NCBI GenBank assembly: GCA_003223215.1
Contig: QHYH01000079.1
Span: 1 to 64,000, forward strand
Direction of reading: 5' to 3'
DNA: 64,000 nucleotides
Source of the DNA: Acidobacteriota bacterium
GTDB taxonomy: Bacteria; Acidobacteriota; Terriglobia; Acidiferrales; UBA7541
Below are positions 17,216-25,712 of this stretch, piece by piece. The notes under the pieces are model-generated. The model had not been told where the DNA came from and did not search any database. It worked only from the letters and a program-made list of their open reading frames with translations. Made by a program: the position numbers and the translations under genes. Every line of letters begins with the position of its first letter. Position 1 is the first letter of the stretch.

Positions 17216-17621
17216 ATGTTGGGATCTCAAAAACTTGTGGCTTTCGTCGCCACTCGCGACCCGGTTCAAGCCAAGAAATTCTATCGGGATAGCCTTGGTC
17301 TGCAACTGGTAAGTGAGGACGAATTTGCGCTGGCTGGTGTTCGACGCGGCCGGAACAATGCTTCGAGTTACTTGCGTGCCTGAAGTAGCGGCAGCGAAAT
17401 ACACGGTCCTAGGCTGGCATGTGCCGGACATCGTTTGGACAGCAAAGCAACTCCAGACGAAGGGTATTGCTACAGAACATTACCCGGGAATGCAGCAAGA
17501 CGATCTAGGCATTTGGCACTCACCAAGCGGCGCCAGGGTGGCGTGGTTCAAAGACCCTGATGGAAACACATTGAGCATCACCCAGTTTCCGGCTATTCCA
17601 GCGTTTGGCGTTGCGCGTTGA
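17216..17621 (+). pseudogene. VOC/glyoxalase-family protein broken by a 4-bp duplication
   Basis: ATG 17216 follows AAAGGAG. The first frame reads LVAFVATRDPVQAKKFYRDSLGLQLVSEDEFAL, the classic first half of a VOC fold. At 17330-17337 the bases CTGGCTGG are a tandem copy of CTGG. Deleting one copy joins directly to VFDAAGTMLRVTCV, then YTVLGWHVPDI, SGARVAWFKDPDGNTLSITQF, the metal-ligand Glu-bearing second half, ending at 17621. The uninterrupted frame stops at 17383. The intact protein would have about 133 residues. It is divergent from the broken AraC gene. Confidence 0.82.
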
Positions 17622-17873
17622 CTTCCTGTAACACGTCGTCGAGGGAGCCTTGGAAGACCAGTATCTTCGTTTCCATTGCGCGGGTGGCAGCGGGCGCCAA
17701 CGGAATTTGCTGATCTACGTGCTGGCAGGTCAACTCCGGATTACTCCACACGTTGTTCGCGCAAAGCTTGCTGGCGGGAAGGTCAGTGTCGGCTGCGATG
17801 ACGATGAATATCATGGGTGGACGAGGTTTGTCCTCTGGTGCGGTTCCGTTTTTCGATTTTGCGTCAGAATCGG

Positions 17874-18080
17874 TTATTCCTTGAAGATTGGCGGAGGCCC
17901 GCTGACTCGTCTTCCTTTTAGATTGATGGTAACCTCGACCGGGTCTGCGATCTTTATGAAGGGGATGCCGCTGTTCATTCCATACTCCTTGCGGTCGAAC
18001 GCCATTGTTCCTTTCAGTTCACCCGTCCCTTTACCCTTATCAGCAGTGGTGAAGGTCACCGTTTCCGGCTTTGAAACGCC
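17874..18080 (-). pseudogene. YceI-family protein, C-terminal remnant
   Basis: About 68 codons ending at 17874 that match the end of YceI lipid-binding proteins: VSKPETVTFTTADKG, then GTMAFDRKEYGMNSGIPF and IADPVEVTINLKGRRVSGPP. Complete YceI proteins have about 190-220 residues and a signal peptide; here everything before HGVSKP is missing. The frame meets a TGA at 18081-18083, exactly where the truncated plus-strand membrane gene begins. Non-functional. Confidence 0.75.
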
Positions 18081-18083
18081 TCA

Positions 18084-18386
18084 ATGCGGTCGATTCATTT
18101 CGATGCACAAGGTTTTAGCCGGACTTACTGGGACTTCTTTAGCGCGTTCGGGCTTTTTTTCTCTGTGTTTCTTTTGTTCGCGGCGCTATTAGCGTGGCAA
18201 TTGGGCGGCCTTCCGGCAGAGACCTTTGCACGCATGCGCCCCACTGCGTGGGCGCTCGCCATTTGCTTTGCCGCCGTCACAGCTTTGAGCTGGAGATACG
18301 CTTTCACCACCCCTATCGTTTTCTCAACCATTATCACGATGTGTTTGATTGCTGCGGCATGGCTTGCAGCGAAGAAGCCAATCTGA
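18084..18386 (+). pseudogene. Small membrane protein, N-terminally truncated (LIC_13387-like)
   Basis: 100 residues from ATG 18084: SRTYWDFFSAFGLFFSVFLLFAALLAWQLG, then two more helices (ALAICFAAVTALSWRYAF and IVFSTIITMCLIAAAWLA). I recognise the layout of a small acidobacterial and leptospiral membrane family whose members start with one further helix, about 40 residues, absent here. An in-frame TGA lies just upstream. Its head abuts the truncated YceI remnant, so one deletion probably removed both 5' ends and their shared promoter. Confidence 0.6.
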
Positions 18387-18971
18387 GGCCTGCTGGACTG
18401 TCTTAAGTCTGTCTGATTAACGTTAGTGTCCGTTAGGGCCTGCGGCCCCGCGAAACCTTATCAAAGTCTTCCCAGAACCCCTTTTGTTTTCAATACCGGA
18501 ACCGCGACTTTCGAGGCTGTTTTATCGGAGGCGCGCATTCGAGCAGGACGCGACCGGTGACACCGTGACTGTGGCGCGCGTTTTGCATCTACGGCTATGG
18601 GATTGAATCTTTTCGTGCTTGCAACTTATTGATTTTGCGTAGCTTAGAAAAATTGGGGCAAAGCGAGAATCGCAGTTAAAAGTGCGAACTTTCGGCATGC
18701 CGTCGAGAGAGCATAGCGCGCGAAGGTCGCGGCGCAACCGAGAGTTAGAATGGCATTCGCCACCCTTGCTGATGCAATGTTCGGAACCGATCCTACGCAG
18801 CGAGACTTGGCCGACCAACCAGGTTGATCCACACGTTCGGTATACTCGATCTTGGGCTTTTGTAATACGATTGTCTTGCCACGGCTTTGCGCTATCCGGC
18901 CGAAGCCCCGGCGAAGCGACATGTCAGCACAACTTCCATGGTGGTACCATTCGTTCGATTCGAGGTGATCT
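18387..18971. other. Intergenic stretch, nothing recognised
   Basis: About 585 bp upstream of the aldo/keto reductase. It is less GC-rich than the flanks near 18600-18670. No ORF is convincing on either strand and no repeat or RNA motif was identified. It should contain the reductase promoter. Confidence 0.3.
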
Positions 18972-19853
18972 GTGTCTCACCACACCAGACGTGAGTTTCT
19001 CAGAGCCGGACTTGCCAGTGGTGCCATTGCTGCCAGCGGAAGGCTTCCGCTGAGTGCGGCGCGGCAGACTGCGACAGATTGGGTAACGCTAGGAAAATCA
19101 GGAGTGAAAGTGACCCGCCTCGCCTTTGGCACAGGCAGCTTCAGCGGCCAAGTACAACGCAATTTGGGACAGGACGGATTTACCAGGCTGGTGCGTTACG
19201 CCTACGACCAGGGCATTCGCTTCTTTGAGACGGCTGAGTCTTACGGCGAGATGCACCGGATGCTCGGAGTCGCCCTGAAGGGCATTCCACGCGACAGCTA
19301 TCGGCTTATGTCGAAGGTGACCACCCGGCAAGGCGTGGATCCGCAGGAGAAATTCGACGAGCTGCGTAAACTGGCGAATACGGAGTACTTCGACATAATG
19401 CTGCTGCACTGGCAACATACCGCGACTTGGCCAGCAGACACGCGCGGGTGGCAGGATGGAATTCTGGAAGCTGAGTCTAAGAGGGTTATCGTAAGCCACG
19501 GCGCGTCGGTTCACGGTCTTCCGGCATTGCGCCAAGTACCGGGAAACAAGTGGCTCGACCTCGCCATGATCCGGATGAACCATAAGGGCACTAAGATGGA
19601 CGGCGAGGATTACAACACAGACGGTTTGGGTGACGTACGCGAGGTTGTCACGCACGTCAAACAGGTCCGCACAGAGGGGATGGGCGTAATCAGCATGAAG
19701 TTGGCGGGAGAGGGCACGTTCAACCGCGAGGACCGCCGAGCGGCCATGAAATTTGCATTCAAGAACGCGGGAGTTGACTGCGTAACCGTCGGCTACAAAA
19801 ACACGGCGGAAATCGACGAGGCCATCGAGAATTTAAATCTGGCACTCGCCTAG
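18972..19853 (+). CDS. TAT-exported aldo/keto reductase family protein
   Basis: 293 residues from GTG 18972. It opens with a twin-arginine signal (TRREFLRAGLASGAIA), so it is probably exported folded with its cofactor. The barrel follows: LGKSGVKVTRLAFGTG, then FFETAESYG. Of the catalytic tetrad, Tyr91, Lys115 and His146 are in place, but the usual Asp is Glu86. The C-terminal GYKNTAEIDEAIENL resembles the NADP-binding end. The substitution and periplasmic location make a normal NADPH-dependent reductase role uncertain. Confidence 0.85.
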   Translation: MSHHTRREFLRAGLASGAIAASGRLPLSAARQTATDWVTLGKSGVKVTRLAFGTGSFSGQVQRNLGQDGFTRLVRYAYDQGIRFFETAESYGEMHRMLGVALKGIPRDSYRLMSKVTTRQGVDPQEKFDELRKLANTEYFDIMLLHWQHTATWPADTRGWQDGILEAESKRVIVSHGASVHGLPALRQVPGNKWLDLAMIRMNHKGTKMDGEDYNTDGLGDVREVVTHVKQVRTEGMGVISMKLAGEGTFNREDRRAAMKFAFKNAGVDCVTVGYKNTAEIDEAIENLNLALA

Positions 19854-20188
19854 CGAGCTCCGGTGCTTCCACAAGATCCTTGCGACTTTCGCTATCGCCT
19901 TGATTCGCCATCCGCAAACAACCACTACAGACTAGGAGACGAATCCGTCAGACCCGTTGAACGTTAGCAACTTCCCTCGTAAGGGCTTTTTTTCTGCAAT
20001 CCGTTTGATGACTTTCGGTAGGTCGTGAAAACTTGACCCCGAATTCCCTTAAGACGCAGGGCAGGGCTTGCGAATAAGACAGGCTGTCAAAGTTGACAAA
20101 GGGCAAGACCGGCACAGCCGGGGATGGTGCGCAGCAGATGTTTGAGTGGCACACAAAAGAGAGGGTATTAGGATGAAAAGATGATCAG
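19854..20188. other. Intergenic stretch, nothing recognised
   Basis: About 335 bp between the aldo/keto reductase and the small exported protein. No ORF, hairpin or motif I can support. Confidence 0.25.
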
Positions 20189-20500
20189 ATGATCGTAGTC
20201 GCACTGTGGCTGACAGGCGCTCCGCTGTTATGGTCTCCGGGCGTGCATGTGCAGGCTGAATCTTCGGCGCAGGATTCGATTGACCAGAGCGTTGCATTGC
20301 TTCGGCAGGACCTCCGATCGGGTAAGAAGCAAACGATCGCGACCAGCCTTCAGCTCACGGACGCGGAGGCTGGCAAATTCTGGCCTGTATACGATCAATA
20401 CAGTGCCGAGCTGAGGAAACTGGGGGACCAACGATACGCCTTGATTAAGGAGTACGCAACGCGTTTCGGGCGCCGCGAGCTTGACGAAGTATCCCGTTAG
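20189..20500 (+). CDS. Exported helical protein, probably truncated at the C-terminus
   Basis: 103 residues: a short signal peptide, then SLQLTDAEAGKFWPVYDQYSAELRKLGDQRYALIKEYA, a helical pattern common in acidobacterial exported proteins of about 150-180 residues whose role is unknown. Here the frame ends at ELDEVSR, 70 or so residues early, and its stop overlaps the end of the convergent receiver gene by 4 bp. The 3' end was probably lost in a rearrangement. Confidence 0.6.
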   Translation: MIVVALWLTGAPLLWSPGVHVQAESSAQDSIDQSVALLRQDLRSGKKQTIATSLQLTDAEAGKFWPVYDQYSAELRKLGDQRYALIKEYATRFGRRELDEVSR

Positions 20501-20985
20501 TTGGCCCCGTCGTCCGGGCTTTTCGCTGGAGCAAACCCGCTAACGGGCAATCCTTTGCTGACAAATCGCTTACCCTGAAGGGCCGCCGTCACCGCCGGTA
20601 ACAAATCGCGTCCCGATTGCTGCTTGGCAACATAGCCCCGTGCACCCAGGCTGAGCGCTTCTTGCACAATCTCAGCAGAAGTCTCTTGAGTCAGGAAGAC
20701 GATCTTCGACGATGGCGCGAGTTCGCGGATGCGTCGAGCCGCCTCCAGGCCATCGAGGTCGGGGAGACCAATATCCATCAGGATCAAGTCCGGGTTAAGT
20801 TGCTGTGCTTTCGTGACCGCTTCTAGCCCGTTTGACGCCCAGAATACTTGCATGTCTAAATTTCCACCGAGCAGCGAAGTCACGAATGCGCGGAAGGGCG
20901 CAAAATCTTCTACCAAAAGAATGCTGGTGCCAGTTCTCTCGAAGGGCCCCGAGACTGAGCACCATGGCAAAGATGTCCCCATCAT
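20497..20985 (-). CDS. Single-domain response regulator (receiver)
   Basis: 162 residues, a complete receiver domain only: the acidic pair in ILLVEDFAPF, phospho-acceptor Asp71 in LILMDIGLPDLDG, the Thr in KIVFLTQE and a lysine-bearing GARGYVAKQQSGRDLL end. A short disordered tail follows. There is no output domain, so it acts by protein contact, like CheY or Spo0F. No histidine kinase is adjacent. The start may be internal (residue 14-20), as the first residues before RTGTSILLVED are not conserved. Confidence 0.88.
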   Translation of the reverse strand: MMGTSLPWCSVSGPFERTGTSILLVEDFAPFRAFVTSLLGGNLDMQVFWASNGLEAVTKAQQLNPDLILMDIGLPDLDGLEAARRIRELAPSSKIVFLTQETSAEIVQEALSLGARGYVAKQQSGRDLLPAVTAALQGKRFVSKGLPVSGFAPAKSPDDGAN

Positions 20986-21603
20986 GAGCAGGTCCGATTT
21001 CCTAAGGATCTCGCGGTTTTAGGGCAGGAGATAATCAGCCTGACCTTTTCTCTTACACAACTGGGAGAAGCGAATCGGACGTTCAAGTCCGCGCCACTCC
21101 TCCAAATCTTTCTTCGGCGGAACAGTGCCGAAAAGTCGCGTCCCCCCTCCATGCCAGTAGTCCGCAAGAAAACGGAAGAGCATGTCTCGTGCCACGTTTT
21201 GGGCTGACCATCGGAACTCTCGGATAGAGCTAAGTCCAATGTGCAGAGTGTATTTCCGCTGGAATGCAGAAGGCAGCGCACCATCGTTCAAGAAACCTAG
21301 GACCAGGTTGGAAGAAACGTTTTCCAGGATTGTGGAAGGAAATTTCGCGCAACTACGAAGGCTAGCAAGGTCCCGGCGCTCTCAGTGCCGCAAGGACCTC
21401 CCGATCCCCGAGGAAGTGGTGATTGCCGCAATACGCGATGCCGTGACGGAAGCGCAAGGCGAAAGCTCGAGCCATTAGGCGGCGCTTGAGTTGTGCAGGA
21501 GTCCCGACGCGCCATGCCCAAGGGACAAGAGCTCACCGCGTTTTCGCAGACAATTGCTTTTGCCGTCGCCCTTTGCAGTTCGCGACTGGGTATTCGGTAT
21601 GAC
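20986..21603. other. Stretch with only doubtful ORFs
   Basis: About 620 bp between the receiver gene and the subtilase 3' end. A minus ORF (21019-21291) and an overlapping plus ORF (21182-21478) are both about 90 codons, with no recognisable domain or good ribosome site. I cannot decide whether either is real. Confidence 0.25.
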
Positions 21604-23280
21604 TCAAGGCAAAACGAATATGGTGCGCGTTTTCGGGTTCGGATCTTTTAGGCCGGCGTCATCAGTTACCGTAAAAGTGACAACGAATACTCCGGGCGTA
21701 GAGTAAGTTACACTGCCGGGCGTAGCCACATTGCTGCCCTCGGGCTCGCCACCAGGAAACGACCAAGAATAGCCAGTAATTTTGCCATCAGGATCGCTGC
21801 CCGATCCTGAGAAAAATACCGACTGCCCGGCCAGGACAATCACACTGCCCGAGGGACGGTCGATCGATCCCGTGGGAGGCAGATCTGAAGCTGGAGCTGC
21901 TCCAAGCGCCTGGACTAAATCCAATCTGCCATGGCCCATTTGAGCGCCTACGGGAACTGCATGAGCCACCGCGCGGGCCGCTTGAGGCTCGTTGGTATTC
22001 GCTTGCATGTTTAACAGCAGCGAAGAGCCGCCTGAAACAAACGGGGCACTGAATGAAGTTCCCCATCCGGCCGCGTAGGTGCCGAAGGGATAGGTTGTGA
22101 CGATGGCTTCTCCGGGAGCGGCGACCCACACGATGGCATTGCCATAGTTGGAGAACGAAGACCGCGTGTCTTGGTCGCTCGTGGACGCGACTCCCATCAC
22201 ATCGTTTTGCCACTCCGCGGGATAAACGGTGAGTGGCGGAGCGGATTGAGCTTTGTTCCCTGCCGAGGCAACGCAAATGACGTTCCTTTTATTGGCGTAG
22301 TTTAGTGCTGTTTTCAGTTCCCGCGAGGAGGTCTGGGTGTCAAAGCTCATGTTGATGACCTGGGCGTAGTTCCGCACAGCGTAATAAACGGCCCGCAGAA
22401 TGTCGGAGAGAAGGCCTGTGCCGTCCGATTTGAAGGTTTTCAAGGCCATAAGTTGCGCCGTCGGGGCGACCAGGTGAATCACGCCCATCACCATGGTACC
22501 GTGGCCGAAAGCGGCGTAGTTGTCGTTGCCCTCCAGTACGGCAGCGGTGGATTGATCCAGCACGGCGGCTGTCGATTGGTTGACTTGCGCCGAAGAGCAA
22601 TCCGGGCAGCGTGGAGGTGGACACGAACTGAAGGGGCACGGGGAAGAAGAAATATCTGCTAATTCCGAACCACCCGGCTGATTGCGCGTAAAGTCGTACC
22701 CTGGCAATAGGACTCCCTGTAGCGCGGGATGAGTAGGATCCACCCCCGTGTCAATGTCCGCGACAATTCCGGCACCGGTGACGCCAAACTGGCTTTGCGC
22801 ATCCGAGACACGGACAATTCGCGCCGCGGGTTGGTTCGCATACGCGTCCCACACACATGGCGAGAGGCCGTTGCACGCAGAAGTTCGCCCGGAACTGGCA
22901 GGATAAGGCACCAGAGTTCTGTCGGACATCAGAGGCGTCAGGTATCCAGCCGATGCTGAAGGGAGCACATTCAGTGACCCAATCGGAAAAAGACTGACCA
23001 ATTGATCGACTTCGGCATCCACAATTCCCAGCAGATTGCCCGGAAGAGCCAGCAAATCGTTGAGAGCAAGCGGAGTGGTAATGGTGAAAAGTTGTCCCTG
23101 GGGATCGCCGAGCCCACTGCCTATCACCGTGCAGATAGGGGTCAACAGGAGAGGATTGCAAACCGTCTGAAGCCCTTGAAGACCAAGGGTCGTGCGGACG
23201 ATGAAACGGTTGTCGGCGGAGGCTTTAGCCGGGAACAGTCCGCAGAGAAGCAAAAACACACAGAGTGGTTTGAGCCTCAT
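21604..23280 (-). CDS. Secreted subtilisin-like serine protease (S8) with C-terminal PKD domain
   Basis: 558 residues from ATG 23280, with a signal peptide (PLCVFLLLCGLFPAKASA). The S8 triad is visible: Asp in IVADIDTGVDPTHPAL, His in FGHGTMVMGVI and Ser in GTSFSAPFVSGG. Between Asp and His lies a Cys-rich insert (CPFSSCPPPRCPDC) and a tandem octapeptide, QSTAAVLD then QSTAAVLE. The last 90 residues form a PKD-type beta sandwich (GSGSDPDGKITGYSWSFPGG, FTVTDDAGL). It is the last gene of a same-strand run that also encodes a receiver-like fusion and vWA proteins. Confidence 0.92.
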   Translation of the reverse strand: MRLKPLCVFLLLCGLFPAKASADNRFIVRTTLGLQGLQTVCNPLLLTPICTVIGSGLGDPQGQLFTITTPLALNDLLALPGNLLGIVDAEVDQLVSLFPIGSLNVLPSASAGYLTPLMSDRTLVPYPASSGRTSACNGLSPCVWDAYANQPAARIVRVSDAQSQFGVTGAGIVADIDTGVDPTHPALQGVLLPGYDFTRNQPGGSELADISSSPCPFSSCPPPRCPDCSSAQVNQSTAAVLDQSTAAVLEGNDNYAAFGHGTMVMGVIHLVAPTAQLMALKTFKSDGTGLLSDILRAVYYAVRNYAQVINMSFDTQTSSRELKTALNYANKRNVICVASAGNKAQSAPPLTVYPAEWQNDVMGVASTSDQDTRSSFSNYGNAIVWVAAPGEAIVTTYPFGTYAAGWGTSFSAPFVSGGSSLLLNMQANTNEPQAARAVAHAVPVGAQMGHGRLDLVQALGAAPASDLPPTGSIDRPSGSVIVLAGQSVFFSGSGSDPDGKITGYSWSFPGGEPEGSNVATPGSVTYSTPGVFVVTFTVTDDAGLKDPNPKTRTIFVLP

Positions 23281-23353
23281 GGCTACGCAACCCTTTCTCG
23301 TCAAGTATTCCTAAGACTGGCGACACCCTGACGATCCAGAGATTTTGCGATTC

Positions 23354-24148
23354 TTATGCCTGGTGCACGACGTCGTTCAAATCAGGCAAACCGGCCGATA
23401 CCCAGAAGTTTTCTTTGGCTCTTATTTCTAGTGTGATGCCTGGCTGGGGCTCGATTTCAGAGTAAAACTCGCCCCACTCGTTGGTCTTAACTACGCCAAT
23501 CAGCCCCGCCTGGCCCTGAATAACGATTGGCACGCTGCCCAACTGAGGCTTCTTCTTGGCGGTGTCCAACAGCTGACCCGTCAGGGTGATGCGCTCCGAG
23601 TCTCTCCGCTTTTCGAGTGAAAGGTCCGCCACGAGCGTGTCCGTTTCATAACGGAGTTGGCGACAGCCGGGTTCAAGGGAGCGCATACCGGCAGAGGAGA
23701 GCTCGAGAAAGCTATCAAAGATAAGCGGCGCGCCTCGCGTGACTTGCCGGGGAAGGACAACCCCGCGGAGGAGGGAATCCAACCATGGCCACAGTTCGCG
23801 CAAAAGGTCATCCAGCCGAACTCTCGGAAGCGAATAGGCATCTAGCACTTGAAGCAGTTCCGGGCCGCCTTCCTCCCTTACGAGAACAATAAAGCGGTTT
23901 CGCAGGTCGGGAACCCGCTTGTGGAACATGGCGACCACGCGGGCAGGCGGAGAATCTGGGAAATGCGGGTCAAGGATGGCGGCATCCGGTTGTTCCCGCT
24001 CAGGCAACTCGAGGGCGTGTTCGAGTGTCGCGGCGACAACGCAGTGGTATCCCATGCTCCGGAGCAAAACGCGCACATCGTCGCGCACCAGCGGGTTGGC
24101 ACCGAGCATCAGTACCTTGCGCCGGATTCGCGGGGTCTCCACCGACAC
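23354..24148 (-). CDS. Receiver-like domain fused to a C-terminal beta-sandwich module
   Basis: 264 residues from GTG 24148 behind AGGAGG. Residues 10-125 resemble a response-regulator receiver (KVLMLGANPLVRDDVRVLLRSMGY, then AAILDPHFPDSPP with a possible phospho-acceptor Asp). Residues 165-255 carry a different module: RQLRYETDTLVADLSLE, ITLTGQLLD, SVPIVIQGQ and NEWGEFYSEIEP. In other acidobacterial proteins I recall this module at the C-terminus of anti-sigma-like proteins. There is no DNA-binding domain. It lies between the vWA lipoprotein and the subtilase, on the same strand. Confidence 0.65.
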   Translation of the reverse strand: MSVETPRIRRKVLMLGANPLVRDDVRVLLRSMGYHCVVAATLEHALELPEREQPDAAILDPHFPDSPPARVVAMFHKRVPDLRNRFIVLVREEGGPELLQVLDAYSLPRVRLDDLLRELWPWLDSLLRGVVLPRQVTRGAPLIFDSFLELSSAGMRSLEPGCRQLRYETDTLVADLSLEKRRDSERITLTGQLLDTAKKKPQLGSVPIVIQGQAGLIGVVKTNEWGEFYSEIEPQPGITLEIRAKENFWVSAGLPDLNDVVHQA

Positions 24149-24360
24149 CTACCTCCTAAGAATTGAAATATTTCGTGGAATTCCTAGATAAAGTAAGAAA
24201 GGCTGCCAGTCAATGAAGGGAAATCCTCAATTCTTTGTAGGGATAACCGTGGAACGGATCCGCTGCCCTAAGCGTAAAGCGCTCAGGATCCGCCCCCATG
24301 GAACAGGAAGTCACCTGCACTTCTACTTGTTGGCGGTTTTGAGCAGGCCTGACAGAATGG

Positions 24361-25686
24361 CTAGGATCCGTGTAGGCAATCAATCAGGGAATCCGTAGTT
24401 ACGCCATTAAAGGGAATACGACAGACGTTTGCGTGCTGTTGTTTAAGCCAGGTCTCCCACTGAGCAAGTCGCGCCAAGTAGGCGTCTTCGTCGGAAGCGT
24501 CCGCGCGATTGGGGGCAGGCAGCATCGCGACCCTTACGCCTTTGAGGTTCAAAGGCAGGTCGCGCCGGCCTTTGGGCAAATTCGGGAAACTCGAGACCAT
24601 CAGGAAGACGTGGTCCGCATCGAGCACGCCAGCCGAAGAATAAAAGCTCAACGCACCTACCATGTCGCCGAGCTTGGCTCCGGGCGAGAATCGCTGCATC
24701 CCCTCGGCACACTGATTCAGGAGCGTGGAAAAATCCTGGGCTGAGGAATCCGGGGGCTTGACCAACCGTGGCGTAAATTCGAGCGGAGGCATCTGCAGCG
24801 GAAGGGCAGATTCATCCCGCAAGTCGGCCCAAGTTACGGTGACGGGGGGCTGCCAATCGCGTGCGGCCTTGTTCAACGTGGCGGCAATGGTTTTGAGCAT
24901 CTCCGGCCGCGCTGTGTCAGGCATGTTTTGGAGCACTACGACGTCAGTGCCTTCTTTGCTTCCACTCCCCAGCGCGCGCACGATGCGTTGCTGGGTGATA
25001 GCGCTTAACGGAAGGGCCGTCACCGATGCCGCTCCGGCTTCTCGCAGCGCTTCGCTCCAGCGCTGAATTCGCCCAAGATGGTTACCCAGCGCTAGCGCCA
25101 TCTTTTCCGTTCCCGGGCGGTGGAGCAAAAGAATTCGTTCACCGTTCAGTTGTAATCTGATTGGCCGTTTACCCGGAGGCAAATCCTCGATGAAATCGGA
25201 GACGATGACGATGTACTTCGGACCGAGAACGCTTTGCCCTTGCTCTGCCGCCAGCGCCACCGCCCCTGAAATATCCGTATAGGCAGACCGCTCGGAACCG
25301 GCCGTTGAAGCCCGCACTACGGTTTTCGTACACGCCTGCAGTTTGTCGACTATCTGGGAGGAGTCATCGTTGTCGCGTTTAATAAGGGTTTGCTGGAATT
25401 GGAAAGGACCGCATAGCGGACCTGCAATCAAACTGGCAGTCTGAATGCGTGACCACAGAATTTCTACGGGAGCCTGCCATTCCCGTTGCGCGAGTTCTGA
25501 TGTTGCTGCCGCGAGTTCCTCGAGTGCTCGCTCATCACCTACGAGAGGCGCAAAACTCTTGCTGAAGTCCACTAGCACGACCACCGAGGTACCGGCGGAT
25601 TGCGATTTATTTACGGAACATCCTCCCAAAGCGACGGCGACCAACAGCGGCAGTGCAACGCGCGATATGGACGTGGTGAGGAACAT
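24361..25686 (-). CDS. Lipoprotein with two tandem vWA-like domains
   Basis: 441 residues. The signal peptide ends in the lipobox ALGGC (Cys23). The first domain begins SVVVLVDFSKSF, a MIDAS-like DxSxS at Asp40-Ser42-Ser44, and includes the Rossmann-like strand YIVIVSDFIEDLP. A second domain from about residue 250 repeats the plan (DVVVLQNMPD, DHVFLMVSSFPNLPKG) but has lost the metal motif. vWA domains bind protein partners through a metal. The upstream membrane-protein gene ends 26 bp before this start, suggesting one transcript. No named family recognised. Confidence 0.75.
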   Translation of the reverse strand: MFLTTSISRVALPLLVAVALGGCSVNKSQSAGTSVVVLVDFSKSFAPLVGDERALEELAAATSELAQREWQAPVEILWSRIQTASLIAGPLCGPFQFQQTLIKRDNDDSSQIVDKLQACTKTVVRASTAGSERSAYTDISGAVALAAEQGQSVLGPKYIVIVSDFIEDLPPGKRPIRLQLNGERILLLHRPGTEKMALALGNHLGRIQRWSEALREAGAASVTALPLSAITQQRIVRALGSGSKEGTDVVVLQNMPDTARPEMLKTIAATLNKAARDWQPPVTVTWADLRDESALPLQMPPLEFTPRLVKPPDSSAQDFSTLLNQCAEGMQRFSPGAKLGDMVGALSFYSSAGVLDADHVFLMVSSFPNLPKGRRDLPLNLKGVRVAMLPAPNRADASDEDAYLARLAQWETWLKQQHANVCRIPFNGVTTDSLIDCLHGS

Positions 25687-25712
25687 GAATGCATTGAACG
25701 AATCAAGATGCG

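Noticed and set aside
17593..17814. 73-codon minus-strand ORF between the VOC and YceI remnants
   Set aside because: No ribosome site, no recognisable family, and overlap with the VOC 3' end. It may be another remnant but cannot be supported.
22535..22590. Tandem repeat in the subtilase gene as a possible CRISPR or minisatellite
   Set aside because: Only two copies of an octapeptide within the coding frame, in the insert before the catalytic His. Similar repeats are common in acidobacterial subtilases as I recall them.
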